Assembly: GCF_000166055.1 (NCBI RefSeq)
Contig: NC_014664.1
Coordinates: 2,114,001 to 2,178,000, forward strand
Source of the DNA: Rhodomicrobium vannielii ATCC 17100
GTDB taxonomy: Bacteria; Pseudomonadota; Alphaproteobacteria; Rhizobiales; Rhodomicrobiaceae
Length of the DNA: 64,000 bases
Direction of reading: 5' to 3'
Below, in pieces: positions 47,267 to 56,755 of the stretch. Both the position numbers and the translations under genes were made by a program. Each line of letters opens with the position of its first letter. Position 1 is the stretch's first letter. The notes under the pieces are model-generated. The model ran no database searches and was not told where the DNA came from. It saw nothing but the letters and a program-made list of their open reading frames with translations.

Positions 47267-47779
47267 ATGGCATTCCATGACGCCCTCTTCCAATTGGGGA
47301 TGGACTTGGATCGAGGTTCAAGCACCGCCCAAACGGAAGAAAAGCATGCCCTTGTCGTCACGCATACGGACGGCGAGGATCGTAAAGACTATTTCTGTGA
47401 GCGCAACGGCGTGAGATTCGCCGGAACGCACCTCTTGGTCGACGTGCTGAATGGCACTCGGCTGGACGATATCGACCACATCGAACAAACCTTCAGGCGG
47501 TGCATCGAGGTGTCGGGAGCTACGCTCCTGCATATCCACCTGCATCATTTTACGCCCAATGGCGGCGTGTCTGGGGTGGCGGTGCTGTCCGAATCGCATA
47601 TTTCGATCCACAGTTGGCCGGAATACGGCTATGCGGCACTTGATCTTTTCATGTGCGGCCATGCCAAGCCCCAATTGGCGGTCGAAGTGATCCGGGAAGC
47701 GTTCGAACCGGACGAGATCATCGTCAAGGAGATCCTGCGCGGCCAGGAAGCTGCCACGCAGATGAAACTCGCCGCGTAA
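47267..47779 (+). CDS. speH: S-Adenosylmethionine decarboxylase proenzyme
   Basis: A 170-aa pyruvoyl enzyme producing the aminopropyl donor for spermidine. The self-cleavage site is Glu-Ser in LSESHISIHSWPE; GTHLLVDVLNG, HIHLHHFTPNGGVSGVAV and GYAALDLFMCG are conserved. Compared with the short bacterial type it has about 50 extra N-terminal residues (MAFHDALFQLGMDLDRGSS), which I associate with alphaproteobacterial members. ATG 47267 has the best ribosome site (GGGGAGG); ATG 47210 is an alternative. speE follows after a MaoC gene. Confidence 0.92.
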   Translation: MAFHDALFQLGMDLDRGSSTAQTEEKHALVVTHTDGEDRKDYFCERNGVRFAGTHLLVDVLNGTRLDDIDHIEQTFRRCIEVSGATLLHIHLHHFTPNGGVSGVAVLSESHISIHSWPEYGYAALDLFMCGHAKPQLAVEVIREAFEPDEIIVKEILRGQEAATQMKLAA

Positions 47780-47827
47780 GCGCGGCCGCGGAGCCTCGCC
47801 TCGTGCGAGGCAATTCCGCCTTCCAGG

Positions 47828-47856
47828 CGCCCCGCACGACGGGGCGTTTCCTTTTT
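47828..47856 (+). terminator. Terminator after speH
   Basis: 7-bp stem CGCCCCG (47828-47834) / CGGGGCG (47840-47846), 5-base loop, followed by TTTCCTTTTT. It separates speH from the maoC-speE pair. Confidence 0.85.
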
Positions 47857-47990
47857 CCGCAACGAACCGTTGCCACACATCTGTGACCGCGCTTTCCGGC
47901 GCGGTCCACAAGTCGATGCGTCGCGCCAGTTGTAGCGCGCGCATCGCCAGTCTATTTTCCAGAGCAAACGAGGGGCGGGAGCGATTGTCG

Positions 47991-48461
47991 ATGCCTGAGA
48001 CTTTGCTTTATCTGGAAGACTTTCACATCGGAAGGCGGTTCGCCGCAGGGCCAATCCCGGTGTCCGAGGAGGCGATCATCGCCTTCGCGAAAGAATTCGA
48101 TCCGCAGCCGTTCCACACGGACCCGGAAGCGGCGAAGCATAGCATTTTTAAAGGCCTGGCCGCCAGCGGATGGCACACGCTGGGCCTGACGATGCGCCTG
48201 CTGGTCGAGAATGGTCCGGCGATGGCGGGCGGCTGGGTAGGCTTCGGCGCGGAGGTTTCGTGGACGAGGCCGGTGCGTCCCGGCGACGAACTGTCCGTTG
48301 AATGCGAAGTGATCGACGTCACGCCCTCGGCTTCGAAGCCGAACCAGGCGATCATCACCTTCCGCATGGAAACGACAAATCAGAAAAGTGAAACCGTTCA
48401 GGTTCTGACGACCAAGAACCTGGCTTTCAAGCGCGGGTACGCGCCGGGAGACAAGACATGA
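47991..48461 (+). CDS. MaoC-like hot-dog dehydratase
   Basis: A 156-aa hot-dog fold protein. The MaoC hydratase signature is readable: EFDPQPFHTDPEAA (catalytic Asp/His) and GLAASGWHT. ATG 47991 follows GGGAG; upstream in-frame codons overlap the terminator region. It overlaps speE by 4 bases (ATGA), so it is co-translated with spermidine synthase although its family handles (R)-enoyl-CoAs. Confidence 0.85.
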   Translation: MPETLLYLEDFHIGRRFAAGPIPVSEEAIIAFAKEFDPQPFHTDPEAAKHSIFKGLAASGWHTLGLTMRLLVENGPAMAGGWVGFGAEVSWTRPVRPGDELSVECEVIDVTPSASKPNQAIITFRMETTNQKSETVQVLTTKNLAFKRGYAPGDKT

Positions 48462-49312
48462 CGCGCTGGGTCGAAGAAACACTACATCCGAATTTTCGCT
48501 GTGCGCTCAAGGCGGATCGCGTGCTGTACGAGAACCAGACAGAGCACCAGCATCTGATCATCTTCGACAACGAGACTTTCGGGCGCGTCATGATGCTCGA
48601 TGGCGTCGTGCAACTCAGCACGACGGATGAATTCATCTATCACGAGATGATGTCCCATGTGCCGCTGTTCTCGCTCGGCGCGGAGCGTGCGAAGCGCGTG
48701 CTCATCATTGGCGGCGGCGACGGCGGCGTCATGCGCGAGGTGCTGAAGCACAAGAGCGTGGAGCGCTGCGTGCTGGTCGACATCGACCGCACTGTGGTCG
48801 ACCTGTCGAAGGAGCACCTGCCCGAAGTGTCGCAAGGCGCGTTCGACGATCCGCGCGCGGAGGTGATCATCGCCGACGGCGTGAAGTATGTTGCGGAGAC
48901 GGACGAGCGCTTCGACGCCATCATCGTGGACTCGACCGAGCCGGTCGGCCCTGCGGCCGTGCTGTTCACGCGCGGGTTTTTCGAGGGGTGCGCGCGGGCG
49001 CTGAACAAGCCGGGCGTGCTCATCACGCAGAACGGCCTGCCATTCATGCACCCGGACCATCTGCGCGGCACGATGGAACTGTTCAGCACGATCTTCGCCG
49101 ACCGTGCGACGTATCTCGTGGACCAGCCGACCTATTTCGGCGGGCCGTTCGCGCTGGCCTGGGCTTCGAACGACACGAGCCTGCGCGACACGCCGCTGGA
49201 GGAGATCGCGAAGCGGCATGCGGCTTCGGGGATTCCCACGCGATACTACACGCCGGACGTTCACAAGGCGGCGTTCGCGCTTCCGGGGTATGTGGCGAAG
49301 CTTTCGGTGTAA
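48458..49312 (+). CDS. speE: Spermidine synthase
   Basis: A 284-aa aminopropyltransferase. S-adenosyl motif VLIIGGGDGGVMREVLKH (about residues 78-95), conserved DDPRAEVIIADGVKYV, DSTEPVGPA and FYEGCARAL-type region. Transfers aminopropyl from decarboxylated SAM to putrescine, continuing from speH. The overlap with the MaoC gene suggests one transcript. Confidence 0.94.
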   Translation: MTRWVEETLHPNFRCALKADRVLYENQTEHQHLIIFDNETFGRVMMLDGVVQLSTTDEFIYHEMMSHVPLFSLGAERAKRVLIIGGGDGGVMREVLKHKSVERCVLVDIDRTVVDLSKEHLPEVSQGAFDDPRAEVIIADGVKYVAETDERFDAIIVDSTEPVGPAAVLFTRGFFEGCARALNKPGVLITQNGLPFMHPDHLRGTMELFSTIFADRATYLVDQPTYFGGPFALAWASNDTSLRDTPLEEIAKRHAASGIPTRYYTPDVHKAAFALPGYVAKLSV

Positions 49313-49578
49313 GGCATGCCTCGAGCGGCGGTTCTCGTAACGGGAACCGTCAGAGCGCAGGTGGGGCTTCATTTGGACCGAGCAGGCTAGGCGCAACCTG
49401 TTCGGTAAATTGGCGGTCGAATTTACATTTTGATAGGGGCCGACCGCGCCGCGAGCAGAAAGCTCGCACCCCACTATGTGGAATAGCCCTCGGCTTCGAG
49501 GAGGCGATGGTGAGCGCGCCTTCAAAAACGAATGCGGGAGCTTTACCGCATTGCCGCGCGCTGCCAGCAACAGCGCCG

Positions 49579-52500
49579 TTACCCCACCTGCAACACGCCC
49601 GGCAGCGTCTTCAGCGTGGCGAGCTGGCGCGCGGTAATCGAAAAATTATCGCCAAGCTTGAACTCCACGGCCTTCTGCGCCTCGGGGATTTGCACCACGA
49701 GATTGACCTGAATGCCGCCCTCGCGCCCGAGATGCTTCACGAGTTCGGCCACCTGCAAGCGCTCTGTCGCGGTGATGGACACCTGCTTCGTAATCTTGCC
49801 GAGCACCTCGTCGAGCGCCTGAACGGCCTGCACGCGCACCTTGATCGCCTCGCCGTCGGCCTCGCCCTCCACATGGACGAGCACATTCTTGCCCGCTTCG
49901 AGCTTGTCGCCCGCGACGTTCAGCGTGTCGGAGAAGATGACGGCCTCGAACTGCCCCGTCGGATCGGAAAAGCCCGCGAACGCGAAGCGGTTGCCGGACT
50001 TGGCCTTGCGGTCCTGCCGGTAGGTGACGGTGGCCGCGAGGCGCGATTCGGCGCGGCCATGCGCCTGCACGCGCGCCGAAAAGTCGCTCCATTTCAGCAC
50101 ATTCATGCGCGCGAGTTGGTCGGTGAAGTCGTCGAGCGGGTGCCCTGAAAGATAGAAGCCCGCCGCGCCAAGCTCGTTTTCGAGCGTTTCGACGAGGCTC
50201 CATTCCGGCGCATCCGCGAGGTCGAGGCGCGGTGCGGGGCTGCCCGCGATCCCGCCCCCGAACATGTCCTCTTGACCGCGCGCGCGGTCCTCGGCGGCCT
50301 TCGAGCCGAACTCCACCAGCCTGTCGAGGTTCTTCGCCACCTTCGCGCGGTTCGTCTCCATGTCCTCGAATGCGCCCGCCGCGTTAAGCGTCTCGATGCC
50401 GCGCTTGTTCAACGCCTTCGGGTTGATGCGAAGCATGAAGTCGGCGAGATCGCGATAAGGCTTGTCGCCACGTGCCTCCACGATATGCGCTGCGGCTGCG
50501 TGCCCCATATTCTTGAGGGCTGCAAGGGCGTAGCGAATGGCATTGTCGCCCTCGGGCTCAAACTCGACCGCCGACTTGTTGACCGAGGGCGGCAGTATCG
50601 CGAGGCCATTGCGCTTCGCTTCACGCGTGAAGGCGTAGAGCTTGTCGGTATTCGCCATGTCGAGGGTCATCGACGCCGCGATGAATTCCTGCGCGTGGTT
50701 CGCCTTCAGGTAGGCCGTCTGATAGGCGATCAGCGCATAAGCCGCTGCGTGGCTCTTGTTGAAGCCGTAGCCTGCGAACTTCGCCACAAGCTCGAAGATG
50801 TAGCGCGCGCGGGCTTCTGGAATGTCCTTCTCAAGCGCACCCTTCACGAAGCGCGCGCCCTGCGCGTCCATCTCCGCCTTGATTTTCTTGCCCATGGCGC
50901 GGCGGAGCAGGTCGGCTTCGCCGAGGCTGTAGCCCGACAGCACCTGCGCGAGCTGCATCACCTGTTCCTGATAGATGATGACGCCGTAGGTTTCTTCGAG
51001 GATCGGCTTCGCGAGCGGATGCAGATAGTCCGGCACCTCAATGCCGTGCTTGCGGTTGACGTATGTCTCGATGTTGTCCATCGGGCCGGGGCGATACAGC
51101 GCTACCATGGCGATGATGTCGCCGAAGCGGTCTGGCTTCAGCTTGCGCAGCGCCTCCCGCATGCCCGTACTTTCGAGCTGGAACACGCCGCCCGTGTCGC
51201 CCTTCGCCAGCATTTCGTAAGTGGGCCGGTCGTCGAGCGGCAGATGACCGAGGTCGATGGGCCTGCCCGCCTTTTCGAGCAGCGCGCACGCCTTCTGCAG
51301 AACGGTCAGCGTCTTCAGGCCGAGGAAGTCGAACTTCACAAGGCCCGCCTGCTCCACCCACTTCATGTTGAACTGGGTGACGAGCATGTCGGATTTCGGA
51401 TCGCGGTAGAGCGGCACAAGCTCCACGAGGTCACGGTCGCCGATCACCACACCCGCCGCGTGCGTCGAAGCGTGACGATACAGCCCTTCGAGCTTCTGCG
51501 CCGTGTCGAGAAGCTGCGCCACGATCTCTTCGCGGTCGCGCGCCTCCTGAAGCTGCGGCTCGCCCTCGATCGCTTCCGCGAGCGTCACCGGGTTCGCCGG
51601 ATTGTTCGGCACGAGCTTGCAGAGGCGGTCCACCTGCCCGTAGGGCATTTGCAGCACGCGCCCCACGTCGCGCAGCACCGCGCGCGCCTGAAGCTTACCG
51701 TAGGTAATGATCTGCGCGACGCGGTTCGAGCCATATTTCGCGCGCACGTACTGGATCACCTCGTCGCGACGATCCTGGCAGAAGTCGATGTCGAAGTCTG
51801 GCATCGACACGCGTTCCGGGTTGAGGAAGCGCTCGAACAGCAGACCGAAGCGGATCGGGTCGAGGTCGGTGATGGTGAGCGACCACGCGACGACCGAGCC
51901 AGCGCCCGAGCCGCGCCCTGGTCCCACCGGAATGCCCTGCGCCTTCGCCCATTTGATGAAGTCCGACACGATCAGGAAGTATCCGGGGAACTTCATGCGC
52001 GTGATGACGTCGAGTTCGAATTCGAGACGCTTGAAATATTCGTCTTTGCTGGCGGCGTGGAAATGGGCCGGGATCGTTGCGAGCCTGTGTTCCAGTCCAG
52101 CGATTGCCTGCCGACGAAGCTCCGCCGCTTCAGCCTCGTGCGTGTCCTCGCTGCCGGCCACGAATTGCGGCAGGATCGGCTTGCGCGGGCGCGGGCGGAA
52201 CGCGCAGCGCTGCGCGATCTCGATGGTGTTCGCGACCGCCTCGGGCAAATCCGCAAACAGCTTCACCATGTCGGCTTGCGGCTTCAGCCAATGATCGGGC
52301 GAGAGGCGGCGGCGGTCGTCTTCGGCAACGTAGCGACCCTCGGCGATGCAAAGCAGCGCGTCATGCGCCTCGAAGACGGCGCGCTTCGGGAAATAGGCTT
52401 CGTTGGTGGCGACGAGCGGCACGCCATTATCGTAGGCCCAGCGCAGAAGCTGCGGCTCCACCGCGCGCTCGCGGGCAAGCCCGTGGCGCTGGATTTCGAC

Positions 52501-53034
52501 ATAGAAGCGGTTGCCGAACGCCTCCGCCAGCGTGGCGAGGCGCGCTTCGGCTATGGCGGCGTTTCCGGCAGCGAAGGCGCGATCCGCCGGCCCGTCCGGC
52601 CCGCCCGAAAGCGCGATCAGGCCGCCCGCGTGCTCCACCAGAAACTCGACCTCGACATGCGGGTTCGAGCCGTCGCCCGAGTCGAGAAACGCCCGGCTCG
52701 ACAACCGCATCAGGTTGCCATAGCCCTCCGCGTCCTTCGCCAGAAGCACGATCGTTCCCGAATGCGCGTCGGGCCGCTGGCCTGGGCGCGGCGTCTCGTC
52801 GGCGGGTGCGGGGAACGCAAGCGTCAAGGCACAGCCGATGATCGGCTGGATGCCCTCGCCCGACAGGTATTCGGAGAATTCGAGCGCGCCGAACAAATTG
52901 TTGCGGTCGGTGATGGCGAGCGCGGGTTGGCCATCGGCGGCGGCGGCCTTGATGAGCGCCTTGACCGGCAACGCGCCTTCAAGCAGCGAATAGGCGGAAT
53001 GAACGTGGAGGTGGATGAAGCCCGGTTTCGTCAT
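49579..53034 (-). CDS. dnaE: DNA polymerase III alpha subunit
   Basis: A 1151-aa replicative polymerase. N-terminal PHP domain (FIHLHVHSAYSLLEGALPVK), polymerase core with the catalytic-Asp segment MPDFDIDFCQDRRDEVIQYV, GPGRGSGAGSVVAW, fingers (FQLESTGMREALRKL), helix-hairpin-helix region (GYGFNKSHAAAYALIAYQTAYLK is just before it) and a C-terminal OB fold. ATG 53034 follows GGGAGGCGAG. The gene stands alone. It looks like the housekeeping DnaE1 rather than the imuC/dnaE2 mutagenesis form, judged by length and lack of imuAB neighbours. Confidence 0.96.
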   Translation of the reverse strand: MTKPGFIHLHVHSAYSLLEGALPVKALIKAAAADGQPALAITDRNNLFGALEFSEYLSGEGIQPIIGCALTLAFPAPADETPRPGQRPDAHSGTIVLLAKDAEGYGNLMRLSSRAFLDSGDGSNPHVEVEFLVEHAGGLIALSGGPDGPADRAFAAGNAAIAEARLATLAEAFGNRFYVEIQRHGLARERAVEPQLLRWAYDNGVPLVATNEAYFPKRAVFEAHDALLCIAEGRYVAEDDRRRLSPDHWLKPQADMVKLFADLPEAVANTIEIAQRCAFRPRPRKPILPQFVAGSEDTHEAEAAELRRQAIAGLEHRLATIPAHFHAASKDEYFKRLEFELDVITRMKFPGYFLIVSDFIKWAKAQGIPVGPGRGSGAGSVVAWSLTITDLDPIRFGLLFERFLNPERVSMPDFDIDFCQDRRDEVIQYVRAKYGSNRVAQIITYGKLQARAVLRDVGRVLQMPYGQVDRLCKLVPNNPANPVTLAEAIEGEPQLQEARDREEIVAQLLDTAQKLEGLYRHASTHAAGVVIGDRDLVELVPLYRDPKSDMLVTQFNMKWVEQAGLVKFDFLGLKTLTVLQKACALLEKAGRPIDLGHLPLDDRPTYEMLAKGDTGGVFQLESTGMREALRKLKPDRFGDIIAMVALYRPGPMDNIETYVNRKHGIEVPDYLHPLAKPILEETYGVIIYQEQVMQLAQVLSGYSLGEADLLRRAMGKKIKAEMDAQGARFVKGALEKDIPEARARYIFELVAKFAGYGFNKSHAAAYALIAYQTAYLKANHAQEFIAASMTLDMANTDKLYAFTREAKRNGLAILPPSVNKSAVEFEPEGDNAIRYALAALKNMGHAAAAHIVEARGDKPYRDLADFMLRINPKALNKRGIETLNAAGAFEDMETNRAKVAKNLDRLVEFGSKAAEDRARGQEDMFGGGIAGSPAPRLDLADAPEWSLVETLENELGAAGFYLSGHPLDDFTDQLARMNVLKWSDFSARVQAHGRAESRLAATVTYRQDRKAKSGNRFAFAGFSDPTGQFEAVIFSDTLNVAGDKLEAGKNVLVHVEGEADGEAIKVRVQAVQALDEVLGKITKQVSITATERLQVAELVKHLGREGGIQVNLVVQIPEAQKAVEFKLGDNFSITARQLATLKTLPGVLQVG

Positions 53035-53190
53035 AAGCTCGCCTCCCTCCCGCTTCTGCGCGACCACTCCGCGCTCAATCAGTCAGAGCGGAACTGTACC
53101 CCGCGCACGGTGCGGAGTCGAAAATGGAAATGAAGAGCGTGGGGGAAAAGCTGTGAACGCCGAGAGGGCGATACCGCGCGCCGCCTCCTG

Positions 53191-53211
53191 GCGCTCCGGC
53201 GCATACGTTTG
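53191..53211. repeat. Second copy of the GGCGCATACGTTTG repeat arm
   Basis: GCGCTCCGGCGCATACGTTTG differs at two positions from the left arm of the palindrome at 43912-43932. Only one arm is present here, in the 225-base space between dnaE and purD. Confidence 0.6.
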
Positions 53212-53258
53212 GTGCGGTTACGCGCGCTCAATCACCCCGTCGAGATTCGCCGCATTGT

Positions 53259-54518
53259 TTATCGCAGCCCGATGTCGCGGCGATAGAACCCCTCGGGCCA
53301 GTCGATGGCCGCCGCCGCAGCATAGGCGCGCGCGCGTGCCTCCGTCGCATCGCGGCCCAGCGCGCTCACATTCAGCACGCGCCCGCCATTGGCCAGAACC
53401 ACGCCGTCCGCGCCGCGTTTCGTTCCGGCATGGAACACGGTCACGCCCGGAAGCGCGCCCGCTGCGTTCAGCCCACGAATGACGCTGCCCTTCTCGTAAT
53501 CGCCGGGATAGCCTTCCGCCGCCAGCACCACAGTGATCGCGGTTTCGTCGCTCCACTCGGGCGCCACGCCAGAAAGATCGCCTTTGGCTGCCGCGTATAG
53601 GATCGGCAGAAGGTCGGACTTCAGGCGAAGCATCAGCACCTGACATTCAGGGTCGCCGAAGCGCACATTGTATTCGATGAGTTTCGGACCATCGGCGGTA
53701 ATCATCAGCCCGGCATAGAGCACGCCCTGAAACGGCGTTCCGCGCGCGGCCATGGCGTCGAGCGTCGGCGTCACGATCTCGCGCATCACGCATTCTGAAA
53801 GCGCGGGCGTCATCTGCGGCGCGGGCGAAATGACGCCCATGCCGCCGGTATTCGGGCCCTCGTCGCCGTCGAACGCGCGCTTGTGGTCCTTGCCGCTCCC
53901 GAACGGCACGGCTCGCGTACCGTCGCAGATCGCAAAGAAGCTCGCTTCCTCGCCGATGAGCTTTTCCTCGATCACGACGGAGGAACCGCCCTCGCCAAAC
54001 GCGCCATCGAAACAGGACGCCACGGCGGCTTCAGCCTCGGCAAGCGTCTCGCACACGGTCACGCCCTTGCCGGCTGCGAGGCCGTCCGCCTTCACGACGA
54101 GCGGCGCACCCTTTGCTCGCGCGTAGGCCATCGCTTCCTCGCGGCTCACGAAATGGCCGTAGGCGGCGGTAGGAATGGCGCGCTCGTCGCAGACGGCCTT
54201 CGTGAAGGACTTCGACGCCTCAAGCTGCGCGGCGGCGGCCGATGGGCCAAAAACCGCAAGCCCGGCGGCGCGGAGATAATCCGCAAGACCTGCCACCAGC
54301 GGCGCTTCGGGGCCGACAACCACGAGGTCGATTGCCGCCTCGCGGCAGAATTCGGCCACCTGCGCGAAATCGTCAGGGTTGGTCGGCCCGGGGGCCGCAA
54401 TTTGCGCGATGCCCGCATTGCCGGGCGAGCAATAAAAGGTGCCAAGCGCCGGGCTCTGCGTGAGCTTCCAAGCGAGCGCATGTTCGCGACCACCGCCGCC
54501 GATGAGAAGAACGTTCAT
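53259..54518 (-). CDS. purD: Phosphoribosylamine-glycine ligase
   Basis: A 419-aa ATP-grasp enzyme of de novo purine synthesis. Opening [21 protein letters not shown]-grasp segments [15 protein letters not shown] and [14 protein letters not shown], the [12 protein letters not shown] motif and [13 protein letters not shown] are all canonical. Full length. Stands alone on its strand. Confidence 0.95.
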   Translation of the reverse strand: MNVLLIGGGGREHALAWKLTQSPALGTFYCSPGNAGIAQIAAPGPTNPDDFAQVAEFCREAAIDLVVVGPEAPLVAGLADYLRAAGLAVFGPSAAAAQLEASKSFTKAVCDERAIPTAAYGHFVSREEAMAYARAKGAPLVVKADGLAAGKGVTVCETLAEAEAAVASCFDGAFGEGGSSVVIEEKLIGEEASFFAICDGTRAVPFGSGKDHKRAFDGDEGPNTGGMGVISPAPQMTPALSECVMREIVTPTLDAMAARGTPFQGVLYAGLMITADGPKLIEYNVRFGDPECQVLMLRLKSDLLPILYAAAKGDLSGVAPEWSDETAITVVLAAEGYPGDYEKGSVIRGLNAAGALPGVTVFHAGTKRGADGVVLANGGRVLNVSALGRDATEARARAYAAAAAIDWPEGFYRRDIGLR

Positions 54519-54655
54519 GCATGCTTCTTAGCAAGAAACCACCGCGCGTTGACACCGAAAAACCGCGTTATCAAAGGGATTGAGCGCGAATGCGTTCGAG
54601 TTCTTCTGTAAATATAGTTGAAAACATCGACAGCATAAGGCCACGCTCAAGAAGC

Positions 54656-54733
54656 TTAAAGCCAGCCGAAGATATAGCCAAGTATGATAAGCGGAATCGG
54701 CAGCCCTATTGCCCAAAGCATAACACCCTTCAT
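54656..54733 (-). CDS. 25-aa single-helix membrane peptide
   Basis: ATG 54733 is preceded by AGGAGTAAGACG, a near-perfect ribosome site with 7-base spacing, and the frame ends at TAA 54658-54656. The peptide is one hydrophobic helix (MLWAIGLPIPLIILGYIFGWL region) opened by MKGV. From memory, tiny proteins with a W-x2-G-hydrophobic-PIP-hydrophobic pattern recur in alphaproteobacteria, usually unannotated. It lies divergently from the PRC-barrel gene (stress-type neighbours) and behind purD. Confidence 0.6.
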   Translation of the reverse strand: MKGVMLWAIGLPIPLIILGYIFGWL

Positions 54734-54864
54734 CGTCTTACTCCTGTTGTTGGAAACGCCAGTAGAACACGGCGCGATGAGGCCCGTTCCTGTTTCGGAC
54801 GCAGGAACTTCACGGGCTCTTGAGCGTTCGTGAAGGACCATCCATCAAAACGGAGAACCCGACC

Positions 54865-55488
54865 ATGAAGTGTATTACCACGGCGGCGGCAGTGCTGTTG
54901 CTCGCGACGGCGGCTCAGGCTGAGCAGGCTTCCCCGCAGGTGCAGCAATCCTCGCCCCCCGGCAACGCGGGGTCCAGCCTCGGAACGCGCGGTCCCGGCG
55001 ATCCCGGCGCGATGCGCGCAGAAGAGTCGAACCGCGCCAGCCGCGATCGAACGGCGCAGACGACGCAGGGCCAGATGGGCACACAGGGCACACAGGGCCA
55101 GAAAGGCACAGAGGGCCAGATGCGAGATAGCGATCGCATGGGCTCGTCCGAGCGCTTCCGTCAGACGCAAGGCCCCGATCAATGGCTTGTCGCCAATCTC
55201 TGGAACAAGAATGTCTATAATTCCAGTGGCGAGTCCATTGGCAACCTGAACGACCTCGTGATCGATAAGGACGGTCGCATTGCCGCAGTCGTGGTCGGTG
55301 TCGGAGGCTTTCTCGGCCTCGGCGAGAAGAACGTCGCGGTGGACTACAATCATCTCAAACAAAACGGCGGCATCTCACCGGATCGCGTCACTCTCAACAT
55401 GAGCAAGGAAGACCTCAGCAACGCGCCGAGCTTCCAGCGCCATGGGTCGAGCAGCGGAGGCATCATGGGCGGCAACACCAGTCGCTAA
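54865..55488 (+). CDS. Secreted PRC-barrel domain protein
   Basis: A 207-aa protein with a signal peptide (TTAAAVLLLATAAQA), a Gly/Gln/Thr-rich linker with the short repeat TQGQ (about 75-100) and a PRC barrel (about 120-185: NVYNSSGESIGNLNDLVID, VGGFLGLGEKNVAVDYN). PRC-barrel proteins of this type are common in envelope-stress settings of Rhizobiales. CGGAGAA precedes ATG 54865. The YciF-like gene follows after 74 bases. Confidence 0.85.
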   Translation: MKCITTAAAVLLLATAAQAEQASPQVQQSSPPGNAGSSLGTRGPGDPGAMRAEESNRASRDRTAQTTQGQMGTQGTQGQKGTEGQMRDSDRMGSSERFRQTQGPDQWLVANLWNKNVYNSSGESIGNLNDLVIDKDGRIAAVVVGVGGFLGLGEKNVAVDYNHLKQNGGISPDRVTLNMSKEDLSNAPSFQRHGSSSGGIMGGNTSR

Positions 55489-55562
55489 TATCGACTTGGG
55501 AGAGGGCCTTGCGCCCTCTCTTTCACGGCGTTAGCCCGCAAGCAAAAGGAAGGAAACCCGTC

Positions 55563-56054
55563 ATGCCAACTGCAAAAAACCTGAACGAATTGTTCTACGC
55601 GACGCTACAGGACATCTATCACGGCGAAAAGCAGATCCTTAAAGCGCTTCCCAGAATGGCGAAACACGCCACCACGCCCGAACTGAAAAAGGCTTTCCAG
55701 CTTCACGTCGATCAGACGGAAGGCCAGGTCGAGCGGCTCCAGCAGGTGTTTGAAATGCTCGACAAGTCGGCCCGCGGCAAGACCTGCGAGGCTATCGAAG
55801 GCTTGGTCGAGGAGGGCAAGGAAGTCATGAGCGAGACGGAGCCGGGCGAGGTGATGGACGCCGGTCTGATCGCGGCCGCCCAAGCCGTCGAGCATTACGA
55901 AATTGCGCGATACGGCACCTTGTGTGCGTGGGCGCAGCAGCTTGGCATGCCCGAGGCCGCGAAGCTTCTCCAGCAGACGCTGAAAGAGGAGAAGGAAACG
56001 GATGCTCTTCTGAACAAGATGGCGATGGGCGGGATCAACAGAAGCGCAGCCTGA
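55563..56054 (+). CDS. YciE/YciF family (DUF892) ferritin-like protein
   Basis: A 163-aa four-helix protein with the DUF892 pattern LNELFYATLQDIYHGEKQILKAL, HVDQTEGQVERLQQVFEM and AAQAVEHYEIARYGTL, i.e. repeated E-x2-H-type metal ligands of a di-iron site. Family members are stress induced. ATG 55563 follows AAGGAAGGAAA. Co-transcribed with the PRC-barrel gene judging by spacing and the shared downstream terminator. Confidence 0.9.
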   Translation: MPTAKNLNELFYATLQDIYHGEKQILKALPRMAKHATTPELKKAFQLHVDQTEGQVERLQQVFEMLDKSARGKTCEAIEGLVEEGKEVMSETEPGEVMDAGLIAAAQAVEHYEIARYGTLCAWAQQLGMPEAAKLLQQTLKEEKETDALLNKMAMGGINRSAA

Positions 56055-56081
56055 AGCCAAGCCCGAGCTAAATTTTGTCGC

Positions 56082-56117
56082 AAGGCGGGTTCTGCCATGG
56101 ACCCGCCTTACTTTTTG
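56082..56117 (+). terminator. Terminator after the YciF-like gene
   Basis: 9-bp stem AAGGCGGGT (56082-56090) / ACCCGCCTT (56101-56109), 10-base loop, then ACTTTTTG. Confidence 0.8.
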
Positions 56118-56232
56118 TGGAGGTGGCGCGTAGCGGGCAGAAAGCGCGTTCGGCGGCGGAGACGGCAGTGTACGGATTTTGGACAGACGTAGGGGCGGCG
56201 GAGTGCGCGGCGTTTGCAATCCGGGGGACCGC

Positions 56233-56697
56233 ATGACCGAAGCTCCGCGACAAGGCACGAACTGGCCCGATCTTTCGGGCCGCGTCGGCGAAGCAGGCCA
56301 CGTTCTACCCGTGCGCGTCTATTTCGAGGACACCGATTTCTCCGGCAGCTGCTACCACGCGACCTACCTGCGTTGGTGCGAGCGCGGGCGCTCCGATTTC
56401 CTGCGCCTTCTCGGCGTGCATCATAACAAACTGGCGGATGGATCGCTGACGGGCGAGCCCTCGGTGTTCGCCGTGCGTCGCCTCAAGGCTGAATTTCTGC
56501 GCGCCGCCCGCATCGACGAGGAACTTGAGGTGCACACGGACTACGGCACCTTCACCAAGGCGACGATCATCCTCACGCAGCATATCCTGCGCGGCGGCGA
56601 GCGTGTGTTCGAGCTTGAGGTGCAATGCGTGCTGCTGTCGCTGTCGGGGCGCGTGCTACGCCTGCCGCCCGCGCTGGCGGCGCAGCTGACGCGTTAA
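56233..56697 (+). CDS. YbgC/4-hydroxybenzoyl-CoA thioesterase family protein
   Basis: A 154-aa hot-dog thioesterase. The YbgC signature is VYFEDTDFSGSCYHATYLRWCERGRS with the catalytic Asp in EDTD; the usual Val-Val after the Gly is Ser-Cys here. Members hydrolyse acyl-CoAs and are often linked with tol-pal, which is not seen in this window. ATG 56233 is chosen over an upstream in-frame ATG at 56179. Confidence 0.88.
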   Translation: MTEAPRQGTNWPDLSGRVGEAGHVLPVRVYFEDTDFSGSCYHATYLRWCERGRSDFLRLLGVHHNKLADGSLTGEPSVFAVRRLKAEFLRAARIDEELEVHTDYGTFTKATIILTQHILRGGERVFELEVQCVLLSLSGRVLRLPPALAAQLTR

Positions 56698-56700
56698 TGC

Positions 56701-56728
56701 GAAAAAAAAGCCCCGCGGATGCGGGGCT
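56701..56728 (-). terminator. Terminator after acnB
   Basis: 8-bp stem AGCCCCGC (56709-56716) / GCGGGGCT (56721-56728), 4-base loop; on the minus strand it is followed by eight T. The stem could also end the plus-strand thioesterase transcript. Confidence 0.9.
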
Positions 56729-56755
56729 CTCCAGCGACGTAAAGTTGGGCTGCCG

